Origin: Malachius bipustulatus
Taxonomy: Eukaryota; Arthropoda; Insecta; Coleoptera; Melyridae
Reading direction: 5' to 3'
DNA length: 64,000 nucleotides
NCBI GenBank assembly: GCA_910589415.1
Contig: OU342637.1
Coordinates: 29,046,162-29,110,161 of the forward strand
Position 1 is the first letter of the stretch. Each line of letters begins with the position of its first letter. The notes under the pieces were generated by a model that saw only the letters and a list, made by a program, of their open reading frames with translations, searched no databases and had not been told where the DNA came from. Shown here piece by piece: positions 45,335 through 57,325 of the stretch. The translations under genes were made by a program, and so were the position numbers.

Positions 45335-45899
45335 GAGTGAGTCCCAGATTTATTTTCCACGGATCGGTTAATAGGAATCATGAAGATTTACCAAAATTTG
45401 ATACAAATTGAAAATTTTCCAAATTTACTCAAATTGGAATAAATAATTCTACAGAGTGATCAGTAACACGCGCAATCGGAGCATGCTGTGATAAACTTCA
45501 CTTTTTAAGAGTAGTAAATCTTCTTACCGCAGTGCTATAAATTCTTATTTTCCAAAGATTTTTGTAAAAATAAAAGTGGAAAAACTGCACTAGTTATGTG
45601 AATAAGTTCAATTTAAATATCACTTCCATGGCAATGAAGGCATTTCTAATTTCTATATTTTATACGCCAAGGCGAGTTTAAGTATGTTATCAATTTTCAA
45701 AATTTTCAATCTCTCTGTAAAGATATTTTGTGAAAAAATATTGACTTATCAAATGTGACTTATTAATTCCAGAGACTATTCCAGAGGAACTATTCCAAAA
45801 TAATTGGCTTCAAGCTTGGATGAGGGAAACTCGGTAGCCCGAAAACTTTCTTTTCTTAGAAAATTTAGGATTTTTTTTAATCTTTAATTTGAGCTCCAC
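45335..45899. other. AT-rich non-coding stretch
   Basis: Nothing is recognised. Confidence 0.3.
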
Positions 45900-46300
45900 T
45901 TGAACCCGATCCGACCATAATTAAGGGCACAACGAACCGGCAAAGTCCAGGCTTTATTGCGGGCGAACGGAGAGGGGTGGGGGGTTCTTGTTAGGCTCAT
46001 TGGAATGAGAAAACATTTATTTATCTATTTATTTATTTGTTTTTTCATTCCCGATCGTTCAGCGATCAAAAGCAAGCAAGAATTTTCAAAATCGATCCAT
46101 AATTGAGCGAGGTACGAGCGAACAAACACTCGAAAATAAATTACGAGCGCCCGGCCGATCGTGACTGTGCGTGCCCGGAGTATAGACAAGCGGAGAGCGT
46201 AAGCTCCGCCCGCGGCTGCTCGGGTATCTTTCTCGCCCGGTTTAAAAAGAGATCTTCATGTATAACTCGCGCGCGTGGGCAAGATACGCACGAAAAAAAA
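45900..46300. promoter_or_regulatory. GC- and CpG-rich patch, possible promoter region
   Basis: The segment stands out from AT-rich flanks: GCGCCCGGCCGATCGTG, CTCCGCCCGCGGCTGCTCGG, CTCGCGCGCGTGG. A TTTAAAAAG word at about 46,232 could act as a TATA box. A (TTTA)n tract lies at 46,015-46,040. The 74-codon ORF at 46,103 is Arg/Ala-rich, as expected from CpG-rich DNA, and is not called. The promoter role is only suggested by composition. Confidence 0.2.
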
Positions 46301-46394
46301 CAGGAATTATTTAACTATTTAATTTAACTAATTAAATAACTTAAATTAATTAAATTTAACCATTTAATAAAACAGGACAAACCAGTTTTGCGAA

Positions 46395-46990
46395 ATTTCC
46401 AGTGTATTTAGGACCTGACTCAAAAATTTAAGATTCATTAGGTCTTCGATGATGAGGATCCCAAATTGCGCATTGTCAAAATTGAACCGACCGCCGCCAT
46501 CTTGGAATTTTTTATAATTATCCCACAGAAATCCTTTTGGGATCGTTGCACTCGTCAGAATTTACTCTTAAATCGAGTCTATATCAAGTAAAGCTCCTCA
46601 ATGTACTGGTAAAAAGTTTAAGCATCCAAAGTGGGCTTTGCCAAAAGTAACTATTTTCCAGTACATCTAAGACCCTTCATCGACAAGTTACTATTTAAAC
46701 TCTCAATTTCCAGTCTTTTGAAGAAAAAAAATCTCCACTGGTTGATTCAACCCCCCCCCCCCAACCAAATCAAAGGCGATCGGTAGGTATCTGTAACTAA
46801 ATCACAGTTTCATAAATATTTCCCATCACTCGCGAGCAACTATTGCCTTGTATAAATTTTCTTATTGGTGAACGACGGGCTTTATACTCTCGCGTCGCGA
46901 TTTGACGTGTTCGCGGTTCGCGCTGCATTTCTCGCTTTTGTAACTAATAAAACGTAAAATAATTAAGATCAACGACATATTCGTTACATC
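46395..46990 (+). repeat. Dispersed repeat matching 31.5-32.0 kb in inverse
   Basis: It shares TGTACTGGTAAAAAGTTT, TCTATATCAAGTAAAG, CGCTTTTGTAACTAATAA and AATTAAGATCAACGACATAT with the copy at 31,537-32,045. Its right end also matches 28,449-28,575. A run of C is at about 46,750. Confidence 0.5.
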
Positions 46991-47135
46991 GATGCCAGGA
47001 ACATGCTTTTGACTTTTTACTTAAAATTATGGATCAATTCTATTGAATCAACAGTGATGGTTTGAGATATTCATGCAGTAAAATATACGTGTGAGGGCTT
47101 GTCTGTGTGAGTGTGTATGTTGAGGCACTGCTCAC

Positions 47136-47687
47136 TTGGTCCTGGAGAGGGGGGTGATCAATATACTCTAACAATCCTGAAGAACCCTGACATGCTTGGT
47201 CAGATAATGGAGAATTCTTCAGGCTCCTGCTGCCTAAGCCCAGGTAATCAGTGACTCAGTGCTTCCGAAACCAGGGATGACCATGGTTTGGCGGCAGCCT
47301 TGGAGATAGGGGAGATAGATTGGAGGATCCAAACATGATGTCCGAAGTTAGGGGGAGAGAAATACTAATAAGTTAGGGGTGGGGAAGAAATTCTCATTGT
47401 TTAGGGGGAGAGAAGCCCTCAGACAGATACAGGGCTAGGTAAGGATGGTTACTCGGGTGATTAATAATAAAGGGAGGTTAGTAATATGCACGATCCATGC
47501 TACAAACCAGCAAGGTTCGCAACCGGGTAGAAATGCGCACGTCCAAACCACAACAGCTGGGGAGTTTCGGTTTATGTTCTAATTCTTTTGCTTCGTCTCA
47601 TACTAAAATTTCTCCATCGTGCGTCGAACCAAGACAGGGTTCTTCAGGAATGTTAGAGTATTTTGATCACCTCCTGTCTAGGTCCAG
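47136..47687. mobile_element. Inverted-repeat element, about 550 bp
   Basis: GGTCCTGGAGAGGGGGGTGA and the following 45 bases (TACTCTAACAATCCTGAAGA) pair with 47,628-47,687. The arms are about 60 bp, the interior is unpaired and less AT-rich, and no transposase is found. An ORF at 47,497-47,691 is partly the right arm. Confidence 0.55.
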
Positions 47688-50600
47688 CTAGGCAGCGGAC
47701 CAGTGTGTGTATGTTTAAAAAAAAAAAGAAAAAAAATTCTTTCTTATGTGCAAAGCTTGTCTCTTGAGGCCATTACTTTCTTTCTAGCATCCTTCTTCAA
47801 TACATTGCGTTCAGTCGTTCGCCTAAAATATTTTTTGAATATTTAGAACAGCCGGGAGCTCAGAGGGGAGTACCCATCGTTCTTTTGAACGCTTGATCAA
47901 CCATCGAGAGACTGCGCGCTTAAAAAAAATAATTCAAGGTGGAGGCGGACAGGGTAATTTTTTTTTTTTTTTAATCAGACAAAATGTAACTGTAATTTTT
48001 AGGTGGAAACGGAAAACATAGTCTTTTAAAATCAGGCAACAATATCAATTTGTCTATATTTATGTCATTATGTCCTGGCTACTTTACAAAGAAGCCTTTT
48101 TTGTATAGGTGTGTAAAAAATAAATATTGATGTCATTGGTTAAAATTTTTTTTCTGCTCGGTAAGGTTTCTGCTTTGGATTTTTAAAATGTTTACCAACA
48201 GATTAATTTGGATTGACTATGTTACGGTCTCCGGCGTAGGAGTAACGTTCGGCCTGATGTAATTTTGAAAAAGACTTCACGCGGTGGAAGATCCAGGTAA
48301 TGAAAGTTTGTAGAGCATTTTGCTTGGAAATCGAAGTTAGTCTAAGAAGGAAATGATAACCTAATTAGATTCACGTGCATTGTTATGTAAATTTTAACTT
48401 ATCAGTGAGTTATTGTATTTTATTTAATAATGATTAATGTATGCCGACGATGACGGCATCGGTTTGCACACTCAGGTGCAGTAGACAAACTCTAAAGCAA
48501 TACTTGACACATAATGTCCAACATCTATTATTGATTTCCCCTGGTCTAATTTATTCCCCAAATGCCCTCAGTGTAATATGTAGATACTGCTTTGTTTTAG
48601 AGAATACATCAACTAATAAGCTTGATTGAACCGGGCCTAGCTACCGATGGGATTGTTATGTATGTCACCCTCATAGGCCGTAGAAGGTTTATATTCTTCA
48701 GGGATTCGGCATGCTATACGTCTCACTTTCACACCTCAAACAAAGGTTATACTTACTTATATAAACATACATCGATTGTACGTGACATACTAGTAAACTT
48801 CAGTCAATTCAATACGTTATATTATTGAGGGGTTATTATCTGAAAATTGTCGTAATAACAGTCTTGGTGTAATGTAGAAGCTTCACAGGCAATCCAAAGA
48901 CTTAGGAAGTGTGGGTGGTGTGGGTGGATAGCAAAAAAAATAGAAGTCTGATCATCTATTATTGATTACATCCAAGTAATCCATTTTTTAAGTTTTAAGT
49001 GGGAGTAGACTGTCTAGACTTTTATAATTACTGCAGGTAACTAGCCATAATTATAGTGGATATCTAGCTTGTAATCGCTTGTAACGAGTAGTTTTTATAC
49101 AGTCTTATTTATTATATAACTAGTCTATTAAGGTAAAATTTTACATCAGAAATGCGCCTTAGAAAAGAGTTACCTATTCTATGATGAGTCACCAGGAAGT
49201 TCTCTAAAAGTTGAGATTTTCAAATTCAAAAAAGTTCAGCTTTTATCCAGAATAGCATAGCAAGCTATTGCTTACATGATCGATTTAAACTAGCACTTTT
49301 CATGAAATAAAATGAATAAAAATACTCTTTAACTGATGAACACCTGACAGACGGTTCGTCCCACGCCTGGATTCTTAGTCATTAATGAAACTTTCAAGCG
49401 CCCTTTACGACACGATCCACATGTCTTTGTAATTACTCACCGCCCACTCGGTGTTCCAATACAACAATGCCCCTGATGCTGTGATAAGCTAAAAAGGACT
49501 AGAGACAAAGATCGAGCAAACTCCGCACTTTCACACAATATACGCGGGAATTTTTAATTAAAAGCTCTAGAGAGCCAGCTTGGCGATAATTGCGTCAGAT
49601 AACCACACTAGGATTATCGGTTTATCTTATTCGAGAGACCCTTTACACGATACCTTTATTACAAGATTAAAAACTAAGCCACTGTATTAGAAGATTCTAG
49701 ATAAGCTCGGCAACACGCTTTGCTAATCAAGAAATATAACTTGTCCTTTGTGAAGCTTTTTAGTTCGATGAGAGAAGCTCAGGTGTTAGCGTTAGTTTAC
49801 TGGATGAATAGTATCGAATTCTTAAGAAGGTCTACTAAGCTGATTAAAGATTAACTTTTCTCGTTAAGAAACAATAAGAACTCCATAATAATTACCCCCA
49901 CCTTAAAAAAAATATATTTCTGCTTAAGGCTATCAAGTATATTCCAAAGACCAAGTCAGGTGTCGCCTTGAATATATAAAAAAATATTTTTCAAGCAGGA
50001 TTTATTAGAACGGAAATATCAACCAATAAGAAATGATTATTCTCAGGATATAACCTTGATTGACGAGGATAATCTTGAGATGTGCAGGCGGGCTTCTCCA
50101 CTGTCAGAATACGAGACGAATCAATAATGTTGGAATTGTAGGTCGAAGTGTAGCTTATACAAAGAACAACTTGTTTGTCGGCCTCTGAAGCCAATGACAG
50201 CTCTTCGACTTGTACAAGGGTCGAATCGAATCCTGCTCTAACTGCATCGCCGGGAAATTTTTCATGGATTTTCCTATCTTGTTCTCCCATAAGAAAAAGT
50301 GGAAGCGAAATAAAACTCCTCAGACATGAAGTTTCCCTTGCGAATTTTCATATTGTTAGCTACGTCACTTCTGAGTGATAATATGCTTTATTGACACGAG
50401 ATCGGACATTTCTATTAGAGAGGATATTTGTATTTATTTAAGTTTGAGAGTCTCAATAATTTAGCTAGTTAAATTATCGGGAGTGATACCTACCATTAAT
50501 AAATCTCAGATTCGGCTAGATATTTTCTTGCAGTTGTATCAGAAAAGAACTGCACGAAAATTTCCCGCTTAAAATCTCAGCAAGATTGGTATTTGGTGAG

Positions 50601-50717
50601 ACAATTCCTTAAATTATCCAAAATGCCTTTTAAAAAGACAAATATTATTGTTGACAACATAAGTTTTGTATTTTATGTTGATATTTCTAATAAAAATCTT
50701 ACTTTATTAAGAGGTGT
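47688..50717. other. Non-coding stretch
   Basis: No repeat is recognised. A minus-strand open frame at 49,991-50,290 (99 codons, MGEQDRKIHEKFPGDAVRAG at its start) is protein-like in its first half but has no known domain and overlaps a plus-strand ORF. Confidence 0.3.
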
Positions 50718-50800
50718 AATCGACCATAGTCGAGTGGATAAGGTCATAGACTCTTGATACAAAGAACCCGGATTCAAACCCAGGTATGGCGATGATAAGC
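50718..50800 (+). repeat. tRNA-derived sequence
   Basis: Box A-like TAGTCGAGTGGATAAGG is followed 35 bases later by box B-like GGATTCAAACC. The spacing is tRNA-like, but the acceptor and T stems do not close. It lies directly before the foldback at 50,817 and may be a SINE head or a tRNA relic. Confidence 0.4.
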
Positions 50801-50816
50801 TTTTTTTCTTCTACAG

Positions 50817-51684
50817 CAGGGTGTCCCAGCTTATTCGAAGCAGTCTCTGTAGGCCAAACGAAGGATTTTTTCCAAAAAATTTTTGCAAATTCAAGTACAG
50901 AATCACAATGGCAATAATTTAAAATTATTTTGGAGTATACAGGGTGTCCCATATGACAGTGGCATATCAAAGTTATGTTTTTTTAAATGAAATGCTAATA
51001 TGTTATCGCATTTTTGAGAAGTGTAAATAAGATTGGCTTTTACAGTTGGTGTTTAAATTCAGAAGTTTTTGAGTTATAAACAAGTGAAAATCGTCATTTT
51101 TCAAGTTCAAGGCCCTGTACAACGAAAACGGCTGAAGATAGGGAAAAACGGCTTACATGTCCCTATTTTAACTTTTCATGTACTATCCTATGATGTAGAG
51201 GACATGTTTATACAGGGTGATAAAAAATTTGAAAAATTCTAAGATTTCTCCACGTGTCACCAAATAAAAAAATCAAAGAAAGTACAAATGTTTCTACACC
51301 ATAGGATAGTACATAAAAAGTTAAAATAGGGACATGTAAACCGTTTTTCCCTATCTTCAGCCGTTTTCGTTATACAGGGCCTTGAACTTGGAAAATGACG
51401 ATTTTCACTTGTTTATAACTCAAAAACTTCTGAATTCAAACACCAACTGTGAAAGCCAATCTTATTTTCTCTTTTCAGACATTCTAAAATTGCAATAACG
51501 TAGGAGCATTCCATTTAAAAAAACATAACTTTGATATGCCACTGTCATATGGGACACTCTGTATACTCCAAAATAATTTTACATTATGGCCATTGTGATT
51601 CTGTACTTGAATTTTCAAAAAGTTTTTTTGAAAAGTCCATCGTTTGGCCTACAGAGACCGCTTCGAATAAGCTGGGACACCCTG
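50817..51684. mobile_element. CAGGGTGTCC-type foldback, sister of the 12.0-kb element
   Basis: Ends, shell (CTTATTCGAAGCAGTCTCTG) and inner core match 12,037-12,913 over the whole length, with small differences (868 against 877 bp). The inner boundary CAGGGTGTCCCATATGACAG is again present. ORFs in the arms occur as near-identical pairs and are arm sequence. Confidence 0.85.
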
Positions 51685-51728
51685 TATACATTATATTTCC
51701 AAATAATAATTGTCACATTTGATAATAG

Positions 51729-51876
51729 GGCCAAGACACAAGATATTGCCATAGCAATATATGAACAAGCAGAATTATCGATAATTTTATCCACTTGCAG
51801 TCTCTCTTCCTTCCTTGATTCAAACGAAGAAATTCAAAACATTAAAGATGCTTTTGGATGTAAAAAAAAAGATTAA
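51729..51876 (+). CDS. Possible terminal exon, unknown product
   Basis: After an acceptor-like TTTGATAATAG the frame reads AKTQDIAIAIYEQAELSIIL and onward for 48 codons to TAA. AATAAA follows at 51,883. Codon use and residue mix look coding. It is short, lies next to a foldback end, and resembles no family I recognise, so it could equally be a transposon remnant or chance. Confidence 0.2.
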
Positions 51877-52465
51877 TGAATAATAAAAAATCGACCTAAA
51901 TATGCAATTTCTTGATTGTAACAGTAGCTATTTTCGTCTTTCATGATATTTTAATGGATAAGTAATGGAAAGGTGCTATCTCCACCTACTACTGAGAAAT
52001 TTAAATGAATAGTAGGTGTGTTAAATGGATTAAATCAAAAGACCAATTACCTGGTTACCAAAGCTGACGACGTTGCTAATTAAAGGCTGCAATCAGCTGA
52101 AAATCTACCTACTTCTGGCTGGATAGTGTTCTTCATTTACTCTGCAGGTGAATTTAACACATCGTGGCTTCACTTTTATTTTAAATTTACAATTCGCTTT
52201 AATGTTAACATCGTGAAAAGCTAAGATTACTTATGCATTGTTGAATATTGCTCGATTACTGTAAAGCACAGAAAGTGGGTCTTCTTGAGTTTTTCCAATA
52301 AAACCAGTGATGAGAACTATCTAGCAGTTCTCATTTTTTCTTAATTGTTTTTTTTTTATTTTCACTTTATTAACATTTTTTAACAAATTTTGTTTCTTTT
52401 TTCATTTATATTGCATTTATATATTATTTCACTAATCTGGGATCGTTCCTTTCTACAAAATTAAG

Positions 52466-52695
52466 GTCTTCAATTTAATGATGCGTATTCCTTGTCTGTA
52501 ATTAGGGAACTTGTTTCTTGTGATTTGATTAAAAACAATATAAACCGAGACTGCTGGCAAGGAAATGCTTTCTATCCCGGAACGCGCAACGCAGAATCAT
52601 TTAGCAGACCGCTCTCCCATCGATCAATCAAAGGCTTCCGAGTGTTTAATTCTCAGAAGAAGAGAAACGTTTTCAAACCTGTAACGTGGCAATGA
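52466..52695 (+). CDS. Possible exon, unknown product
   Basis: After an acceptor-like TTCTACAAAATTAAG a frame runs about 76 codons to TGA (LQFNDAYSLSVIRELVSCDL at its start, FNSQKKRNVFKPVTWQ at its end). No ATG is needed if it is an internal or last exon. No domain is recognised. Confidence 0.18.
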
Positions 52696-54553
52696 AATTA
52701 TTTGGATGATGATCAAATAATATTAAAAAAGCGTCAAGCTGATTAAATTAATCCGTTTTCTTTAGTTTTCTTTAATGAGTCACAATGAAACTATACTTGA
52801 GATACGCCTGATAAAATATTCTAATCTAATATAAATCTAATTAATTGTCAAATTAAAATCTAATTGAGCGATATAGGTATTAATATTGGATATGCTTAAA
52901 AAATAAATTAATAAATTGATATTCATTCATATTGTTTAATAAAGCAACCGATTTCGTGAAATAGATTTGTGAAGATCGACTTATCTGTCGTAATATACGG
53001 ATAACCTAGCCAACCAAATTTTTGCAGGCTTGGATGTGATTTCCTTCTATGCATTTACATTGAGCTTTCGATATTTTGTGTGAGACTGTTAACGAAGTCA
53101 AGTCAAGTAATCGTCAAATTCGTCGAGATAAACGATACACCCGGACAGCAGTTACAGAGTGCCTTTAGTAAAGTGAGAAACCGTGTATTAAAATGTGTCC
53201 AGTAGAATTCTTAAATGAATTAATTGTTGATTTTATTTATGTTTTAGAAAAATGTCGAGAAAGTGAGTGCCTATTTTACTCCAAAACGGATTTATTTTCG
53301 GATACCCCTTACTTCAATGGCACGGACCTAGAGATTCTCATTGTATTGATTCACTTTTGGATGTAAACAAAGAAAAAATTTGATGACAAAAGCAACGTCC
53401 AGTATTTTATATGTGAAACAAAGAAATATAATTCTACTGGACAAAGCAATATGCAGTATCTTTTGCATAAAGTCTACATTATTTATGGTTTCAGATTTGG
53501 ATTGTAGGTACCAGCGTCTAGAATTTATTACCAAGAGTCAGCGCGATTGTTCTTCTGGAATCAGACCAGGTGAATAATAGTCTTCTCTCCACAGGAATAT
53601 CCTGTTGAATATTATTTGAGTGGGTTAAAATACAAGAGGAAATGAGGGTCAAGAGGAATAAACAGAATTAATATAAAAAAAAAATAATTTGACACTAAAA
53701 TGGTTGAATTTTTTATTGTTCGATAGAAGTTCTTAATGAAAACTTCTGCTATTTTATCATCGCCTTATAGGAATTCACTAGTACGAGAGATATCAGTTCG
53801 CTAACCGCTTTACCTAGAAAATCCGCAAGATCCTGTTGACTAATAGAAATGAAATGAACTCCAACTCCAAAGAACTCAGAAGGAAAGCTTTCAGGTACGA
53901 GTAGAGAAATCTTGTTCCAGATCTTTATATTATCTCCACGAATGTATATGCATCCCATACAGCAAAGCATATTATTCGTATTTTATTTATTTAATGATCC
54001 TGGTTCTTCCATCTCCTCCGGTTTCAACAATAGGAAGTGTCTGGGATTGTATTTATTTATCAGCAGGTATAAAGAAAAGCTTTTAACTGTATTGGAGTTG
54101 TGAATGTTGGTGGAGCTTCGCAATTCGTATAAACAAACTACTTCAAACGCTTCATTTATCATTCTGATTTATTTTAGCTATCAATCCTGGTGGTTTGAAA
54201 AGGGAGTTTCTTCAGACGGTTCTGAATCAGCGTTTTTCTGAATGGGAAACATCAACTCGTGATGTCAATGAACAAAATCTAATGGGTCATTTCACTCTAT
54301 TTTTCGCTTGCTTTTTCAGTTTTTCGATTTAAAAAATGTGCCGGTTCTTGACAAGGAAATATTCAGACAGAATAGGTTTCGTCATATAAAAATTGAGGGA
54401 AAGCGCAGATTTATGCTTATGATTTGGTAATATTTATGAATTGTGATTCAAGAAGAGTTTTCTACAATATAAAATACATTTTTTTGAATCGATGGTTTCG
54501 TATCTTTTTCAAAAAAGGTTCTGAAAACCATAATTTTTTACGGCTGTTACCTA
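52696..54553. other. Non-coding stretch
   Basis: No repeat is recognised. A minus-strand 73-codon ORF at 53,749-53,970 (IWNKISLLVPESFPSEFFGV within it) is protein-like but unidentified. Confidence 0.3.
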
Positions 54554-55001
54554 CAGGGTGTTCGGCAACTCGAAAGTTTGAAATCGAACGTCATTCTTGT
54601 ATAAAATCGAATTTCAAGCATGAAAGAGAAAATATCTTTTTTCAGGATGAGGCCTCGTTTAGGGAATATATTCCAAAATGTAAAAGTAAGGCTGCTGCTA
54701 ACAAATATATTTTTCTGGTAACTGGCAAGTCAAAATCGAACGCCATGTATAAAATCGTATTTTGAGTATAACAGGAAGAACAACTTTTTTCAAGATCAGG
54801 CCAAGTTTAGGAAATATTTCTAAAATTTTTGTTCAAAGATAAATAAAGCCTACCTATTTTTATTGCGGCCTTAGTTTTACACTTTCGGAGATATTTGCTA
54901 AACGAGGCCTGATCTTGAAATAAGTTATTCTCTCTTTTATGCTTGGAATACGATTTTATACATGACGTTGGATTTTGTCTGCCCAGTTACCAGGCACCCT
55001 G
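54554..55001. mobile_element. Foldback with CAGGGTGTTCGGCAACT ends
   Basis: The left arm (CAGGGTGTTCGGCAACTCG, ATAAAATCGAATTTCAAGCA, AGGCCTCGTTTAG) is inverted as AAACGAGGCCTGATC, ACGATTTTATACATGACG and TTACCAGGCACCCTG. The left side contains an extra partial copy (about 54,680-54,800), so the arms are not simple mirrors. The 113-codon ORF at 54,424-54,765 is arm sequence. Confidence 0.65.
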
Positions 55002-55189
55002 TATAGGAAATTACTTTTCACCTAAAATAAAAAAAAATATATATATAAAAGGCCATATACTATTCAACCATTTTCTAGATACGCTCGTGGGAATGCCAGA
55101 AAACTTTATGTTATCTTAAGTTGGTGACGCACAGGATGTAGTACCTGATAATACGCAGAATTTTGTCATCTTCCACTTGGGGTCACTAC

Positions 55190-56105
55190 CTCAGCTCAAA
55201 ATTTAGGCTAACTTCGGTCGTTGCTCAAATGTCCTGAAAAGCTGATCGTTGCACGTTGCACGCGTCAAAATTTATGCTAACTTCTTCAATCGTTGCTGAA
55301 ATATCCTGAAAATGTGGTGTCATTTTCACACCTGAAAGTTTAGGTTAATTTTAGTCTTTGCTGGGGATATCCTGAAAAAATGGTGTCACTTTCACAACTC
55401 AAATTTTAGGCTAACTTAAGTCGTTGCTAAAAATATCCCGAAAAAAAAATGATCATTGCCGAAATATTGTGAAAAGCGCGGGTCCGTTCCAGTCCTCCAA
55501 ATTTAGGGTAATTTTAGTCGTTGCAGAAATATCCCAAAAAACTGATCGTTGCTGAAATATTCTGAAGGACTGATCGTTACTTATCCTGTTAAATATCCTG
55601 AAAAACTGCTCTTTCAGACCTCAATACTTAGGCTAACTTCAGTCGTTGCTGAAATATCCTGAAAAACTGATCATTTCTGAAATATCCTCAAAAACTGATC
55701 GTTTCAGGTCTCAAAGTTATGGCTAACTTCGGTCGTTGCCGAGGTATCCTGAAAAACTTATCGTTGCTGAAATATCCTGGTGACACTTCCACACACCTTA
55801 AAATTTCTTCAGTCGTTGCTGAAATATTCTGAAAAACTGATCGTTGCAGGTTTCAAAATTTAGACTAACTTCAGTCGTTGCTGAAGTATATCCTGAAAAA
55901 CTAATCAATGCCGAAATATCCTGAAAAACTGATCGTTGCAGGCCTCAAAATTTATGCTAACTTCTTCAATCGTTGCAGAAATATCTTGAAAAAATGGTGT
56001 CATTTTCACATCTCAAAATTTAGGCTAATTTCAGTCGTTGCTGGGGATATCCTGAAAAAATGGTGTCACTTTCACAATTCAAAATTCAGGCTATATTAAG
56101 TCGTT
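55190..56105 (+). repeat. Satellite-like array, about 0.9 kb
   Basis: Many imperfect copies of GCTGAAATATCCTGAAAAAC, CTGATCGTTGCAGG, CTCAAAATTTAGGCTAACTT and CAGTCGTTGCTGAAATATCC occur. Units combine in variable order with higher-order variants that carry GGTGTCATTTTCACA. The array lies between two direct copies of the right arm of the preceding foldback. Confidence 0.8.
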
Positions 56106-56527
56106 ATTTTTTTAGCAGCCTTAGTTTTACATTTTTGAAAATATTCCTTAAACGAGGCGTCATCTTGAAAAGTGTTATTCTCTTATTTATCCTTAAAATA
56201 CGATTTTATACATGACGTTGGATTTTGTCTGCCCAGTTACCAGGCACCCTGTATAAGAAATTACTTTCCACTTAAAATTAGCAGTGTTTCGCCGTTTTTT
56301 TTAAGGTAATTTGCTTTTTGAGGCCTGTTTCTACCCCTTGGAATTTGACTTTTCTAAACGGCTTCCTAATTTTTGGAACTGCCTACTATAAAATGAATCC
56401 GTATGCCACAATTTAGCTTTCTATGTCAAGGGAATTTAGATGGAGTTGAACTGAGAGTCAGTTTTGTATTAATATTAGGTAATTTGAATTTTTTATTAAG
56501 TGGCTATTATAAAAGGCCATATACTAT
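56106..56527 (+). repeat. Second copy of the foldback right arm and flank
   Basis: GCAGCCTTAGTTTTACA through TTACCAGGCACCCTGTATAA repeats 54,860-55,005 in direct orientation. The flank word TAAAAGGCCATATACTATT also occurs after both copies (about 55,046 and 56,509). Confidence 0.7.
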
Positions 56528-57270
56528 TTTGAGACACTGACCTAGCTTCGAATAGTTGGATTGATACTTTTTGTTCCGTCATCTCGATGCCCGAATTTTC
56601 AATTTCATCTCTTCCTTATGCAATTTATCCTTTACTTGCGAGTGGTGAAAACGAATTTTCCAACACACCACCAACACCAGATTAGAGTCAAGGACGCTGT
56701 GCGAGCAAGAGGATCAAGCAATCTTCCGTCAGGTGCGGTGGAAATCGCCGGGTCTCCCGCCTTCGTCAAATTCGTCATTATCGTGTCTGAATAAAAGGGC
56801 CGATCGCATTATTCGTGGCTGTGGTACACGCAGTATCCTGCTCCCCTTCGCAAAACCGCATATTATTTGAGGATTTCTGCATCTCCCGCGCGGCTCACAG
56901 TGGTACAAAATTAAACAATGAGAAAAATAATTAAAAATCATAATAAATGTTATCCTGTCTATTATCTCCCGGTGTATCCAGCACCCTGGTCCTTCGTCTA
57001 GATTTCGAACAAGCTTTAACTTAATCAAGAGAACCATTCACCGTTCTTGGGATATTTTTTATTTTTTGGACGTGCTAATCTGAACTGAAGGCTACGTAAA
57101 CAATGGCGGTTTTTCACAATTCTGGTTTCAGTCGATAAACTCTTTGACTGTCTATTGTTACCAAACTACCACAATTTTGTTGAATCGAGCAAAGTAAATC
57201 ACAAGAAAAATATTTTTTTCGTTATTTCACGACATTTTAAGTAAATTAATGTAACTTGCCTCAAATGATC
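56528..57270. other. Non-coding stretch
   Basis: 56,690-56,900 is GC-richer, with overlapping ORFs on both strands and no recognisable product. Confidence 0.3.
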
Positions 57271-57325
57271 AGTGAAGACATAGACATCGATGTTTCACAT
57301 CACTATGAGATTAATGTGCCGAATA
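57271..57325 (-). repeat. Decayed hammerhead copy, core deleted
   Basis: On the minus strand CGGCACATTAATCTCATAG and GTGATGTGAAACATCGATGT then CTATGTCTTCACT align with the hammerhead unit. A deletion of about 30 bases removes CTGATGA and stem II, so it cannot be a ribozyme. Confidence 0.65.

Noticed and set aside
46103..46327. Arg/Ala-rich ORF
   Set aside because: Its composition follows the CpG-rich patch, with no domain and no splice context.
54424..54765. 113-codon ORF
   Set aside because: It overlaps the left arm of a foldback; its peptide is an arm translation.
55190..56105. Repeats with spacers considered as a CRISPR-like array
   Set aside because: The units are imperfect, spacers are themselves repeats, and the context is eukaryotic transposon DNA.
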